Assembly: GCA_965370415.1 (NCBI GenBank)
Contig: CBDUTJ010000009.1
Span: 25,168 to 89,167, forward strand
Reading direction: 5' to 3'
Origin: JACNIV01 sp965370415
GTDB lineage: Bacteria > Cloacimonadota > Cloacimonadia > Cloacimonadales > TCS61
DNA: 64,000 nucleotides
This document shows, one piece after another, positions 28,285 to 36,587 of the stretch (the stretch's first letter is position 1; every line of letters starts with the position of its first letter). Made by a program: the position numbers and the translations under genes. The notes under the pieces were generated by a model, which searched no databases, was not told the origin of the DNA, and was given only the letters and a program-made list of their open reading frames with translations.

Positions 28285-28290
28285 TAATAT

Positions 28291-28327
28291 TAATTATGGT
28301 GGGATTTCTATAATCCCACCATAATTA
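28291..28327 (+). terminator. Strong hairpin between acpP and fabF, possible attenuator
   Basis: A perfect 16-base inverted repeat (28291-28306 with 28312-28327) and 5-base loop TCTAT starts six bases after the acpP stop. There is no T-run after it, so full termination is doubtful. It could stabilise the 3' end of an acpP message after processing, or reduce fabF expression relative to acpP. Confidence 0.6.
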
Positions 28328-28357
28328 TATCAAATTATCCTAAATGAAGAGGTTTGC

Positions 28358-29605
28358 ATGAATAAAAGAAGAGTTGTAATTACAGGTATAGGCACATTGA
28401 ATGCCATTGGACATAGCGTTAATGAAACCTGGGAAAATCTGCTGGCAGGAAAATCGGGAATTGATCTTATAAAAAACTTTGAAGTTACAGACGAATTTTC
28501 CAGCCAGATAGCAGGAGAAGTTAAGAATCTTGATATGACACAATATTTTGATCGTAAAAAACTTAAAAAGCTCGATAAATATGCGCAATTTGCGCTTATT
28601 GCTGCTAAACAGGCAATGGAAGATTCAGGTTTGATTAATGCTGAATTCGATCACGATCGTGCAGGAGTTATCATCGCTACAGGAATTGGCGGAATGGAAA
28701 CTTTTCAATCTGAAGCAAGTAAAATGACACTTAAAGGACCAAAAAGGATCAGCCCTTTTTTCATTCCAAAAATGATTGCTAATATCGCTTCCGCTGAAGT
28801 TGCAATAGAATTTAATTTCAGAGGTCTGAACTTTAACATATCTTCAGCTTGTGCTTCTGCAAATCACGCAATGGGTACTGCCTATCGAACAATTCAATAT
28901 GGAGATGCCAATATTATGCTCACAGGAGGTTCGGAAGCTTCAGTAACATCCCTTTCTGTGGCTGGTTTTTGCGCGATGAGAGCCCTTAGCACCAGAAATG
29001 ATGAACCACAGAAAGCTTGTCGCCCATTCGATAAGGAAAGAGATGGATTTATTATGGCTGAAGGGGCAGGAGTTCTTGTTTTTGAAGAAATGGAACATGC
29101 TCTGAAACGTGGTGCAAAAATCCTTGCTGAAATTGTTGGATATGGCGCAACTTGTGATGCTTTCCATGTTACTGCTCCGGCAGAAAACGGAGAAGGTGGT
29201 GCACGTGCCATGAAAATGGCTATCGAAGATGCAGGTATTAAACCCGATGAAATTGATTACATTAATGCACATGGTACTTCCACTCCCCTGAATGACCCGA
29301 ATGAAACAGCAGCTATTAAAACTGTTTTCGGGGATCATGCCTATAAATTAAAGATCAGTTCCACTAAATCGATGGTGGGACACACGTTGGGAGCAGCTGC
29401 AGCTATCGAAGCGTTAGCTTGTTGTAAGAGCATCGAAACTGGCAAGATCCATCCTACCACAAATCAAGAACACCCAGATCCGCAATGTGATCTTGATTAT
29501 GTTCCCAATAAAGCCATTGAACATGAAGTTAATTATACATTGAGCAATTCTCTTGGTTTTGGTGGACACAACGGTGTATTAATTCTCAAGAAATTTGTTA
29601 ATTAG
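28358..29605 (+). CDS. fabF: Beta-ketoacyl-ACP synthase II
   Basis: FabF elongates acyl-ACP with malonyl-ACP. The 415-residue protein contains nucleophile Cys165 in 'SSACASANHAMG' and the two active-site His residues in 'YINAHGTSTPLND' and 'STKSMVGHTLGAAAAIEA', with 'SLGFGGHNGVL' at the end. Length and motifs fit FabF rather than FabB. GAAGAGG precedes the ATG. The gene closes with a GC-rich terminator immediately before rnc. Confidence 0.97.
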   Translation: MNKRRVVITGIGTLNAIGHSVNETWENLLAGKSGIDLIKNFEVTDEFSSQIAGEVKNLDMTQYFDRKKLKKLDKYAQFALIAAKQAMEDSGLINAEFDHDRAGVIIATGIGGMETFQSEASKMTLKGPKRISPFFIPKMIANIASAEVAIEFNFRGLNFNISSACASANHAMGTAYRTIQYGDANIMLTGGSEASVTSLSVAGFCAMRALSTRNDEPQKACRPFDKERDGFIMAEGAGVLVFEEMEHALKRGAKILAEIVGYGATCDAFHVTAPAENGEGGARAMKMAIEDAGIKPDEIDYINAHGTSTPLNDPNETAAIKTVFGDHAYKLKISSTKSMVGHTLGAAAAIEALACCKSIETGKIHPTTNQEHPDPQCDLDYVPNKAIEHEVNYTLSNSLGFGGHNGVLILKKFVN

Positions 29606-29611
29606 ATTAAG

Positions 29612-29637
29612 CGGGGCAAACCAGCCCCGTTTTTTTT
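29612..29637 (+). terminator. Rho-independent terminator after fabF
   Basis: CGGGGC (29612-29617), loop AAACCA, GCCCCG (29624-29629), then eight T residues. It begins six bases after the fabF stop and ends only three bases before the first possible rnc start codon, so rnc either depends on readthrough or has its start misjudged. Confidence 0.9.
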
Positions 29638-29640
29638 GTT

Positions 29641-30372
29641 TTGAAAAAAATTATATTTAACTTAATAAACCAGCTTTCTGTTAAAAAAGGAAAAAATCCA
29701 AAATTTAAAATTCTCCAGGAAAAGATAGGTTATTATTTTCAAAATCCCCCATTATTAACAGCAGCTCTTTCTCATACATCACTACCCACCAGCAATAAAG
29801 AACATTCCTCTTTTGAGAGAATGGAGTTCTTGGGAGATGCTGTTTTAGGATTAATAATCTCAGAAGAACTCTTCCTGAAATATCCCAAATACAGCGAAGG
29901 TGAACTTTCAAAACTCAAATCCAAGATCGTTTCAAAAAAAATGTTAGCTTTAAAAGCCAAACAGATCGACTTGCACGATTTCATTCTATTAAGTTCTGAA
30001 GCTGCCAATAGTGGTGGTCTCGATTCCATTCTGGCAGATAGCATGGAAGCAATTATCAGTGCTATTTACCTGGACGGCAACCTGGAAGAAGTGCGGAAAT
30101 TCATAAAGACATTTATTCTGAAGGATATGGATAGATATATTAAAAGCGATGAACTTATCGATTTCAAAAGCAAACTCCAGGAATACACTCAGGCAGAATT
30201 TCATAACATACCGAATTACAAAATAATCAGCGAAACGGGTCCCGAACACGAAAAAATATTTACTGTCGAAGTGCTGATAAACAACAAAGTCTACGGATGC
30301 GGAAAGGGTGGTAGCAAAAAAGAAGCACAACAAAGTGCCGCCAGAGAAGCCTGCAGCCAACTAAATTTATAA
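29641..30372 (+). CDS. rnc: Ribonuclease III
   Basis: RNase III cuts double-stranded RNA in rRNA maturation and mRNA control. The 243-residue protein has the signature 'ERMEFLGDAVLGL', acidic residues of the second metal site in 'LADSMEAIISAIY', and a C-terminal double-stranded-RNA binding domain ('DFKSKLQEYTQAE' to 'KKEAQQSAAREA'). The only usable start codon I find is TTG at 29641, without a Shine-Dalgarno sequence and directly after a terminator; the frame is open back to a TAA at 29608, with no ATG or GTG between. Position after fabF is common in bacteria. Confidence 0.93.
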   Translation: MKKIIFNLINQLSVKKGKNPKFKILQEKIGYYFQNPPLLTAALSHTSLPTSNKEHSSFERMEFLGDAVLGLIISEELFLKYPKYSEGELSKLKSKIVSKKMLALKAKQIDLHDFILLSSEAANSGGLDSILADSMEAIISAIYLDGNLEEVRKFIKTFILKDMDRYIKSDELIDFKSKLQEYTQAEFHNIPNYKIISETGPEHEKIFTVEVLINNKVYGCGKGGSKKEAQQSAAREACSQLNL

Positions 30373-30396
30373 TCAGAATTTTCTGGTTAAATCCCT

Positions 30397-31380
30397 ATGA
30401 AGATCTTCCCTGTTTTTATTCCTCATCAGGGATGTGCTTATCAATGTATTTATTGTAATCAGCACTCTATTACCCGTAGCAAGCTTCCCGATATTGAAAA
30501 GTTAGAACCAGAGATTGCAGCTTTTTGTAGAAAAAATCAATCTGAAGAAAAAGAGATCGCTTTCTTCGGAGGAACATTTACCAGTATGACAAAACCATTT
30601 CAACAAAAATATCTTGATATTGCCAATAAATTCAGGAAACACATATCCGGTATTAGAATTTCCACCAGACCCGATTCAATAGACCCGAATGTGCTGACTT
30701 TTTGTAAAGAGAACAATATTCGAACTATTGAGCTTGGTATTCAAAGTTTTGATGATGAAGTCCTAAAAAAAACATTAAGAGGATATAATTCCGAAACTGC
30801 AATAAATGCCTGCAAATTAGTAAAAGAATATAAGTTTCAATTGGGAATTCAATTAATGCCTGGTCTTCCCGGATTTTGCCGGTGTTCACTGGAAAACTCG
30901 ATTCATCTTACAAAAAAAATCTCTCCCCACTTTGTAAGGATATATCCAACCATTATTCTAAAAAGAACAAAGTTGGAAAAATGGTTTCTGTCGGGAAAAT
31001 ACACTCCACTCAAATTGAATAATGCTGTAGAAATGGTATCCGGTATGCTGAGTGAGTTTGAACAAAACGAGATTCGGGTGATCAAGATCGGTCTTCATTC
31101 CGATATAAAGGAAGAAGACATCGTTGCCGGACCTTACCACCGATCATTTGGTGAACTTGTTCGTTCTGAGATTTTAAAAAAAAATATTTTAGAGAGCTAT
31201 GCACCTAAAACACTTATCATTTCAAGCTCGGATATTTCATTATTCAAGGGCTTCAAGTCACAAATGCTCAAAGCACTAAAGCACGAATTAAAACTGGATA
31301 AACTTCCCATAATAATCAATAACAAAATGGAAAAATCTAAATTTTTATTCACAGAACTTCCACCGCTGGAGTATTGGTAA
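30397..31380 (+). CDS. Elp3-like radical SAM protein
   Basis: The 327-residue protein starts 'FPVFIPHQGC' and carries the radical SAM motif C-AYQ-C-IY-C (about residues 13-20), then 'FFGGTFTSM' and 'IRISTRPDSI', the pattern of Elp3-type radical SAM enzymes. It has no acetyltransferase domain after it, so it matches the standalone group found in many anaerobes, whose substrate I do not know. It should bind a 4Fe-4S cluster in the cytoplasm. It follows rnc by 24 bases and ends three bases before the next gene, so these are probably cotranscribed. Confidence 0.87.
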   Translation: MKIFPVFIPHQGCAYQCIYCNQHSITRSKLPDIEKLEPEIAAFCRKNQSEEKEIAFFGGTFTSMTKPFQQKYLDIANKFRKHISGIRISTRPDSIDPNVLTFCKENNIRTIELGIQSFDDEVLKKTLRGYNSETAINACKLVKEYKFQLGIQLMPGLPGFCRCSLENSIHLTKKISPHFVRIYPTIILKRTKLEKWFLSGKYTPLKLNNAVEMVSGMLSEFEQNEIRVIKIGLHSDIKEEDIVAGPYHRSFGELVRSEILKKNILESYAPKTLIISSSDISLFKGFKSQMLKALKHELKLDKLPIIINNKMEKSKFLFTELPPLEYW

Positions 31381-31383
31381 ATA

Positions 31384-33378
31384 ATGATATTTTTATTTAT
31401 AGCGTTAGTAGTAATTTTGATATTTTATTTTTATAGAAACACAGTTCCACAGCTTTACGGCTGGAGAAAAAAACTCCTGATCGTACTCAGGTCGATTGCG
31501 CTGATTGTTATTTTGATCCTGCTTTTAAATCCTGTTCTCTTTTTTATAAAGCATACTATTAACCGACCTAAAGTAATAATGCTGAATGATATTTCCGACA
31601 GCATGAACCAGGAAAGTGGGGATATTAGTAAAACAAATGCTTTACAGGATTTTCGGGAAATAGTGGAAACTGAGATCCGCTCCAGGAAATATGATATTGT
31701 TAATTATAATTTTGCAGGAGGTCTTGGAAAAAATACCGCTTCTACAAGATTGACACCTGCTTTGCAGGAAATATCTCAGAAGCAGAATCTGGAAGATGTA
31801 CGGACAATTTTTCTTTTTTCTGATGGCTGGCTCAAAGATGAAAATCTGGAAACCGTTATTGATCTTAATATTCCATTTTATACTGTTATTCCCGATTTTA
31901 AAATTAGTGATTTTGATCTTGAAATTGCCAGCTTACGTTACAATAAAACCGCCTACAGAAATGAATTAACTCCCATCGAAGTAAACCTCTCATCCATCAA
32001 CTTCGATGGAAATGCTCAATTAGAATTATATGTTGATAAAAAAAAGATGAAAACAAAGAATATATATTTTCAAAATATCGATTTTCTACAGGAGTTTTTT
32101 GAAATTTCTTTCAACGAAACTGGTATGAGATCATTTGAGGTGATTGTAAGTTCGGATTCGACAAATGAAAAGAATTCTGCGAACAATAAATATACTGGAG
32201 CAATTCAGGTTTTAAGGGAACGTTCACGCATCACGATTATTTCAGATAAACTGGGCTGGGACACAAAATTTTTAATCGAGGCTATTCAGCAAAATCCACG
32301 CTGGGAGCATTCCTTTCTTCTAAAAGAAAAAACTTTAAAAAAAATAAGACAAACAGTGTCTTTGAAAGATGAGATACAGGGAACCGTAATGCTAATCCTG
32401 ATAAATAATAATTCACTACAGTTAACTCCAATTGAAACAGAGATCATTAAGAACTTCGTAAAACAAGGTGGAGGATTATTCCTGATGGGTAAGCCACCGA
32501 AAGAGATTTCCGAGATTTTACCAGCAGTGGATTACGGTTTCAGAACAACTTTCGAATCGACTTTTTCTTTTACTGATGAAAGCAAAAAATATGAAACATT
32601 TAACCTGGAAGAAGCCTTAAGTAACATTCCCCCGGTTAGTTACTATTTTGTGAAACCAAAACTACAGGCAAAGATATTAGCAAAGATAGAAAATGAAGAA
32701 CGCAGTCCTGCTATACTTTTAATGAATTATGAAAAGGGAAAAGTACTCCAATTAACTTTCCTGAACCTCTGGAAATGGCAATTATGGGCAAAGAATAATA
32801 AATATAATCAATTTATTACTAACATAATATCCTGGCTTAGCAGGGAAAGCTCAGAACGTTTTTTTGCTCGAACAAATAAAACATCTTTTTTCAGTGGAGA
32901 GAAAATCACAGTCAACTTAACAGCATACGATGAGACGTTATCTCCAATTTATGATCTGAACGCGAAGCTTACAGTATTTGATGAAAACCGTAATAATGTC
33001 TTTGAGGAGTTCCTGTTGGCAAAAGACGATGTATACCGATGTGAAGTAGGGTTTCTTCCATCCGGGAGCTATTCATTCCAAGTTCAAGATGAGCGAACCG
33101 GACTGGAAACGAAAGGTGAATTCATGGTAACTGCCGATGATCCTGAAAGCAGAGATAGGGGATTTAACACATCGCTCCTTGCTTATATTTCTGAACAGAC
33201 AAATGGGAAACTTCTGTATCCTGAAGATATGGCAGAGTTCAAATTTCCTGAAGCTCAACTTATGTCATTCAAGAAAAGAACAGAAATTCCAGTTTATAAA
33301 AAATGGTATCTCATCGCTTTATTCCTGGTTAGTTTTTGTTTGGAATTATTTTTCCGTAAAAGGTGGGGACTTCTATAA
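31384..33378 (+). CDS. VWA-type membrane protein with amidotransferase-like domain
   Basis: Two N-terminal membrane helices (about residues 1-20 and 30-55) lead into a von Willebrand A-like domain with metal-site motif D-I-S-D-S (about residue 70). A beta-rich middle comes next ('LELYVDKKKM'), then a Rossmann-type segment of class-I-amidotransferase shape ('FVKQGGGLFLMGKPP') without an evident nucleophile Cys, and one more helix at the C-terminus. This layout matches large envelope proteins of Bacteroidetes and Planctomycetes often found near BatA/MoxR systems, but no MoxR ATPase is nearby here. Function is unknown. It faces the minus-strand unit ending at 33434. Confidence 0.75.
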   Translation: MIFLFIALVVILIFYFYRNTVPQLYGWRKKLLIVLRSIALIVILILLLNPVLFFIKHTINRPKVIMLNDISDSMNQESGDISKTNALQDFREIVETEIRSRKYDIVNYNFAGGLGKNTASTRLTPALQEISQKQNLEDVRTIFLFSDGWLKDENLETVIDLNIPFYTVIPDFKISDFDLEIASLRYNKTAYRNELTPIEVNLSSINFDGNAQLELYVDKKKMKTKNIYFQNIDFLQEFFEISFNETGMRSFEVIVSSDSTNEKNSANNKYTGAIQVLRERSRITIISDKLGWDTKFLIEAIQQNPRWEHSFLLKEKTLKKIRQTVSLKDEIQGTVMLILINNNSLQLTPIETEIIKNFVKQGGGLFLMGKPPKEISEILPAVDYGFRTTFESTFSFTDESKKYETFNLEEALSNIPPVSYYFVKPKLQAKILAKIENEERSPAILLMNYEKGKVLQLTFLNLWKWQLWAKNNKYNQFITNIISWLSRESSERFFARTNKTSFFSGEKITVNLTAYDETLSPIYDLNAKLTVFDENRNNVFEEFLLAKDDVYRCEVGFLPSGSYSFQVQDERTGLETKGEFMVTADDPESRDRGFNTSLLAYISEQTNGKLLYPEDMAEFKFPEAQLMSFKKRTEIPVYKKWYLIALFLVSFCLELFFRKRWGLL

Positions 33379-33380
33379 AT

Positions 33381-33415
33381 AAAAAAACCTGCCAAACTGT
33401 AAAGAGTGGCAGGTT
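33381..33415 (-). terminator. Terminator of the minus-strand envelope operon
   Basis: AACCTGCCA (33386-33394) pairs with TGGCAGGTT (33407-33415) across a 12-base loop. Read on the minus strand the stem is followed by seven T residues, so it ends the 36290-33434 unit. It lies between two convergent genes. Confidence 0.85.
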
Positions 33416-33433
33416 CATAATTTGAGAAACTGG

Positions 33434-34657
33434 TTAGAACTTAAACACGAATGCCGAATCGAGACCGATCCCCCTTCCATACCGGAAGAACCCGTGGTAG
33501 AAAATAGCGCCCATCTTCCATTCGAATCCTTTAAAGATCAACCCTGTATTGAATTCGTAGAAAATATTTTCATCGTAACCCATAACAGCCTGCATCGGAA
33601 TACAAGCTAATTGATAACCGGTACCAAAAGAAAATCCATTTTTGTAGGAATATTGTTCGTTGATGTATTTTGCCATTACATTGAGTTTCTGGAAAAATGT
33701 GTATTCCATACCCACACTCACAGATGGTTTGATCTTCACATATTTGTTTTTGACTCTTGATTCTTCTTCAAAATATTCTTTTTCAAAAGGTTCATGTTCC
33801 AGATCGAAATAGATAAGAGAATCCACAACCATCTTCTCATATTTACCAGCACCAAGATTCTTATAATTCAATTGCATGAACAAATCATCTATACTGGCAT
33901 GCAAATATCCTTCAAAGATCCTGGCTTTCATTCCAAATCCCACAGAAGGAGAAAGCCTTCCAACAGAATATTCATCGCTATATTGTAAATGTGCAGTATA
34001 ATTATAATAAGCACTATCCGGCATTGAACCGAAATTCTGTGTGCTTTCTATTATCGTGCCATACATCATGGAATAGTTAAAGTTTATGTTTGCTCCAAAA
34101 TACAGCGTCATATCCCGCATGTATTCCACAAAAGCGCTGGTGGAATCTGCAGGGAAAAGACCGGGTATCATTCCCATGCTAAGTCCTTTTGGATAGGCAT
34201 AATTAAATGTGGCTTTCCAGAATGAAAATGCTTCGCTTCCCTCGCCCGTATGGCTGGAATATGCGATATTAGTATCGTTACCATTAAAGACAAGATCACA
34301 ATACATTTTATCTAATACTTCCACATTGGCAAATGCCAGAGATTGAAGAGAAAAATTCCAATTCCTATGTCCAAAATCCAAAAGATGTATTTTAAAATTA
34401 GAATAGATTTCGATATCATCTTCCGTAAGTTTCTTTTTATCTTTAGCATCGAGTATATATCCTTCCTGGAACATATTGATATCATCAAGTTGCAACGCTG
34501 AATTTTCGAAATTAAACTGGTACGTTAATAGAGGTAAACATATCTGTGAATGGTATCTATCGGCAATGTTCGCTGGATTTTCGGGAAAGAAATCGAAAGA
34601 ACCAAACAACCCGTAACTGAGTGATAATATAAGTGCGATCAATATTATTTTTTTCAT
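33434..34657 (-). CDS. Predicted outer-membrane beta-barrel protein
   Basis: About 407 residues with a Sec signal ('MKKIILIALILSLSYGLFG') and then 'FFPENPANIADRY', a form I associate with FCB outer-membrane proteins. Many alternating amphipathic strands follow, and the last residue is Phe ('DSAFVFKF'), the usual outer-membrane insertion signal. I choose the ATG at 34657 because AAGGAGA stands seven bases upstream; an ATG at 34687 would sit inside the preceding gene and place ten polar residues before the signal. The start lies ten bases after the stop of the lipoprotein gene, so the two form one unit, possibly a surface pair. No enzyme motif is visible. Confidence 0.78.
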   Translation of the reverse strand: MKKIILIALILSLSYGLFGSFDFFPENPANIADRYHSQICLPLLTYQFNFENSALQLDDINMFQEGYILDAKDKKKLTEDDIEIYSNFKIHLLDFGHRNWNFSLQSLAFANVEVLDKMYCDLVFNGNDTNIAYSSHTGEGSEAFSFWKATFNYAYPKGLSMGMIPGLFPADSTSAFVEYMRDMTLYFGANINFNYSMMYGTIIESTQNFGSMPDSAYYNYTAHLQYSDEYSVGRLSPSVGFGMKARIFEGYLHASIDDLFMQLNYKNLGAGKYEKMVVDSLIYFDLEHEPFEKEYFEEESRVKNKYVKIKPSVSVGMEYTFFQKLNVMAKYINEQYSYKNGFSFGTGYQLACIPMQAVMGYDENIFYEFNTGLIFKGFEWKMGAIFYHGFFRYGRGIGLDSAFVFKF

Positions 34658-34667
34658 TTTCTTCTCC

Positions 34668-36290
34668 TTAATCCTCAAAAAGCTCACTGCTTATAAACAC
34701 TTCAATAGAAAGATCACCCTGGATAGTAATACCGCCTGTCCATGGCTGTGCACCTTCGCTGCTGATATTTATTCGAGGAACAATGTAAACCGAATCTGCC
34801 AGGAAAAAATCAAGTTGATCCTGAGTAATATTTAGCTCATACTCTCCATAAGTGGAATCTGTAGTTATTTCCATCAGCGGTATCCTGAACATTTGAACTT
34901 TTGTTGAATCAGGATTCTCAAAGTTAAATATCTCTTCCAGAACATTAGTACTGTCATCGGAAACAAGAAGATCAAATCCCAATTCCATTCCACTTGTATT
35001 CCAATATTTGAAAATAACTCTGCCATATTTGAATGCATTATAAATGGCATCATCAAAATCTGATACATCCTCTTCACTTATTTCGATCTCACCATTTTCA
35101 AGGGGAATTATCCAGATACCTTCCTCCTCGAATGTATATATCTGAACGTCTGCAATGATCTCTATATCCACACCAATCGAATCTGCATGGTTCAGAGAAT
35201 CTATCACCGTGTTATCTCCGATTAAAGTATTGAATTCATAATCAAATCCATCAGGAATTATCTGTAACATTTCATTTATATTGTAATTCTCTGATGTTAG
35301 CATAAATTCTGTTAAACCTTCAGAGATACTGATAGTTATCGAATCTCCTTCATTATGAACCAATGGTACTTGTACCCCACTTTTTTTTGATACTAATTCA
35401 AATACCGCTACAGCAGGAGCAGGAGAAACAATATTAAATATGATCGCACTGTATCCGTTAAAACAGAAGCTGTCTTCTTCAACTATTACTGGCTGGGGAA
35501 GGTCTGCTTCGATATATCCCGAAATGATCTCAATTTCCTGGGAAGGGATCATCGCCTGCGTAACCCAGTCTGCCTGGATATCGATTATCTGAATATCAAG
35601 CTGGATCGAAGCAGAAGTATCGATAATAGCACTAGCATTTTCGGTAATATCACCTTCTCCGGTAAGCTGTAATTGTATTTCGTTGGGAAAGGGTTCTCCC
35701 GTCTGAAGGTTTATCATTTGTGAACCAGCACCTCCCTCAGGAGCAATATCCGGGAAAACAACATTTTCTACCAAAGGATCACCATTCCCATCCAGAACAT
35801 TTATGATTAGTGGATTCCCATCAAGTGAATCTCCCAGCCAGAAAACTGTGTTATTGGTGATGGATAGCTCAAGAAACCCTTCCATGAATTTGATCTCTTC
35901 ATATTCATCAAAAGGATCAAAAGTTTTTATTATTCCAAATGGAATAGTTATGAAAGGATAATTCGGAAGATTGCTGACAGGAAGACCATTTAAAGCAGCA
36001 ATTTCCGGTGGTACAAAATCTCCCAGAACAAAGTTTGTGTTTTTGATTTCCGTATCCGCTATCTCGATATCACCAACCGTTTGAAAATCTTCGGTCGATT
36101 CATAAAACTGAAGAGTATCTCCGTTCGCCACAAATGAACCTACGGTATCTGCAATAGCTTCGGCATCATAAGTGTCGTGCAGAAAGATCAATCTGAACTG
36201 GGTTGTCCATGATGGAATGCCGAATTCATCGGGGATGGAGCATCCGATTAAAAACAAAATAAACAATATTGGTAATACTTTCTTAAACAT
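34668..36290 (-). CDS. Exported lipoprotein, unknown function
   Basis: The 540-residue protein starts with a lipoprotein signal ending in lipobox 'LIGC' (Cys at about residue 17). It then contains long beta-rich stretches rich in Asp, Glu and Asn ('VLDGNGDPLVENVVFPD', 'LQLTGEGDITENAS', 'YELNITQDQLDFFLADSVYI'), with no domain that I recognise. The pattern suggests a chain of Ig-like folds displayed on the envelope. It is first in a two-gene unit with the barrel protein downstream. A good minus-strand promoter candidate lies upstream (TTGACA 36386-36391, TAATTA 36363-36368, spacer 17), and AGGAGG lies just before the ATG. Confidence 0.75.
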   Translation of the reverse strand: MFKKVLPILFILFLIGCSIPDEFGIPSWTTQFRLIFLHDTYDAEAIADTVGSFVANGDTLQFYESTEDFQTVGDIEIADTEIKNTNFVLGDFVPPEIAALNGLPVSNLPNYPFITIPFGIIKTFDPFDEYEEIKFMEGFLELSITNNTVFWLGDSLDGNPLIINVLDGNGDPLVENVVFPDIAPEGGAGSQMINLQTGEPFPNEIQLQLTGEGDITENASAIIDTSASIQLDIQIIDIQADWVTQAMIPSQEIEIISGYIEADLPQPVIVEEDSFCFNGYSAIIFNIVSPAPAVAVFELVSKKSGVQVPLVHNEGDSITISISEGLTEFMLTSENYNINEMLQIIPDGFDYEFNTLIGDNTVIDSLNHADSIGVDIEIIADVQIYTFEEEGIWIIPLENGEIEISEEDVSDFDDAIYNAFKYGRVIFKYWNTSGMELGFDLLVSDDSTNVLEEIFNFENPDSTKVQMFRIPLMEITTDSTYGEYELNITQDQLDFFLADSVYIVPRINISSEGAQPWTGGITIQGDLSIEVFISSELFED

Positions 36291-36362
36291 CTATTCCTCC
36301 TAAAATTCCATTTCTTTAATTATTCTTTCCTTATTATTTCTCATAACCCTAAAATTGTGATG

Positions 36363-36391
36363 TAATTAAGCAATCTGGAATTTTTTGTCAA
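36363..36391 (-). promoter_or_regulatory. Promoter candidate for the lipoprotein-barrel unit
   Basis: On the minus strand, TTGACA (36391-36386), a 17-base spacer, then TAATTA (36368-36363), about 70 bases before the lipoprotein start codon. The -35 box is perfect and the -10 box matches TATAAT partly. Confidence 0.5.
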
Positions 36392-36474
36392 TTTTTTTAA
36401 TTTAAAGATTATTTAAGAATGGTCATAATTAAATATGTTTTGACATTAATCTTATCGCAAAAAAGGATTGTAGT

Positions 36475-36587
36475 GAAAAAATGAAAAAATGTACGGCTCC
36501 TCTGTACCACCCGTAAGTGGTCAGATACGCTGTGACAGTCCGGCTTCGTTGAACTACGCCGTGACAGGAGGAAAAAATGAAAAAAAT
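36475..36587. repeat. Short insert flanked by a 15-base direct repeat at the start of the 1123-residue gene
   Basis: GAAAAAATGAAAAAA occurs at 36475-36489 and again at 36571-36585. The ~81 bases between are GC-richer and contain TACGCTGTGACAG (36526-36538) and TACGCCGTGACAG (36555-36567), plus the hairpin ACCAC..GTGGT (36506-36521). The insert ends in GGAGG, which serves as ribosome site of the real start at 36577. The left copy also has an ATG, but its frame stops within ten codons. An insertion that duplicated the old start region is the simplest reading. Confidence 0.65.
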
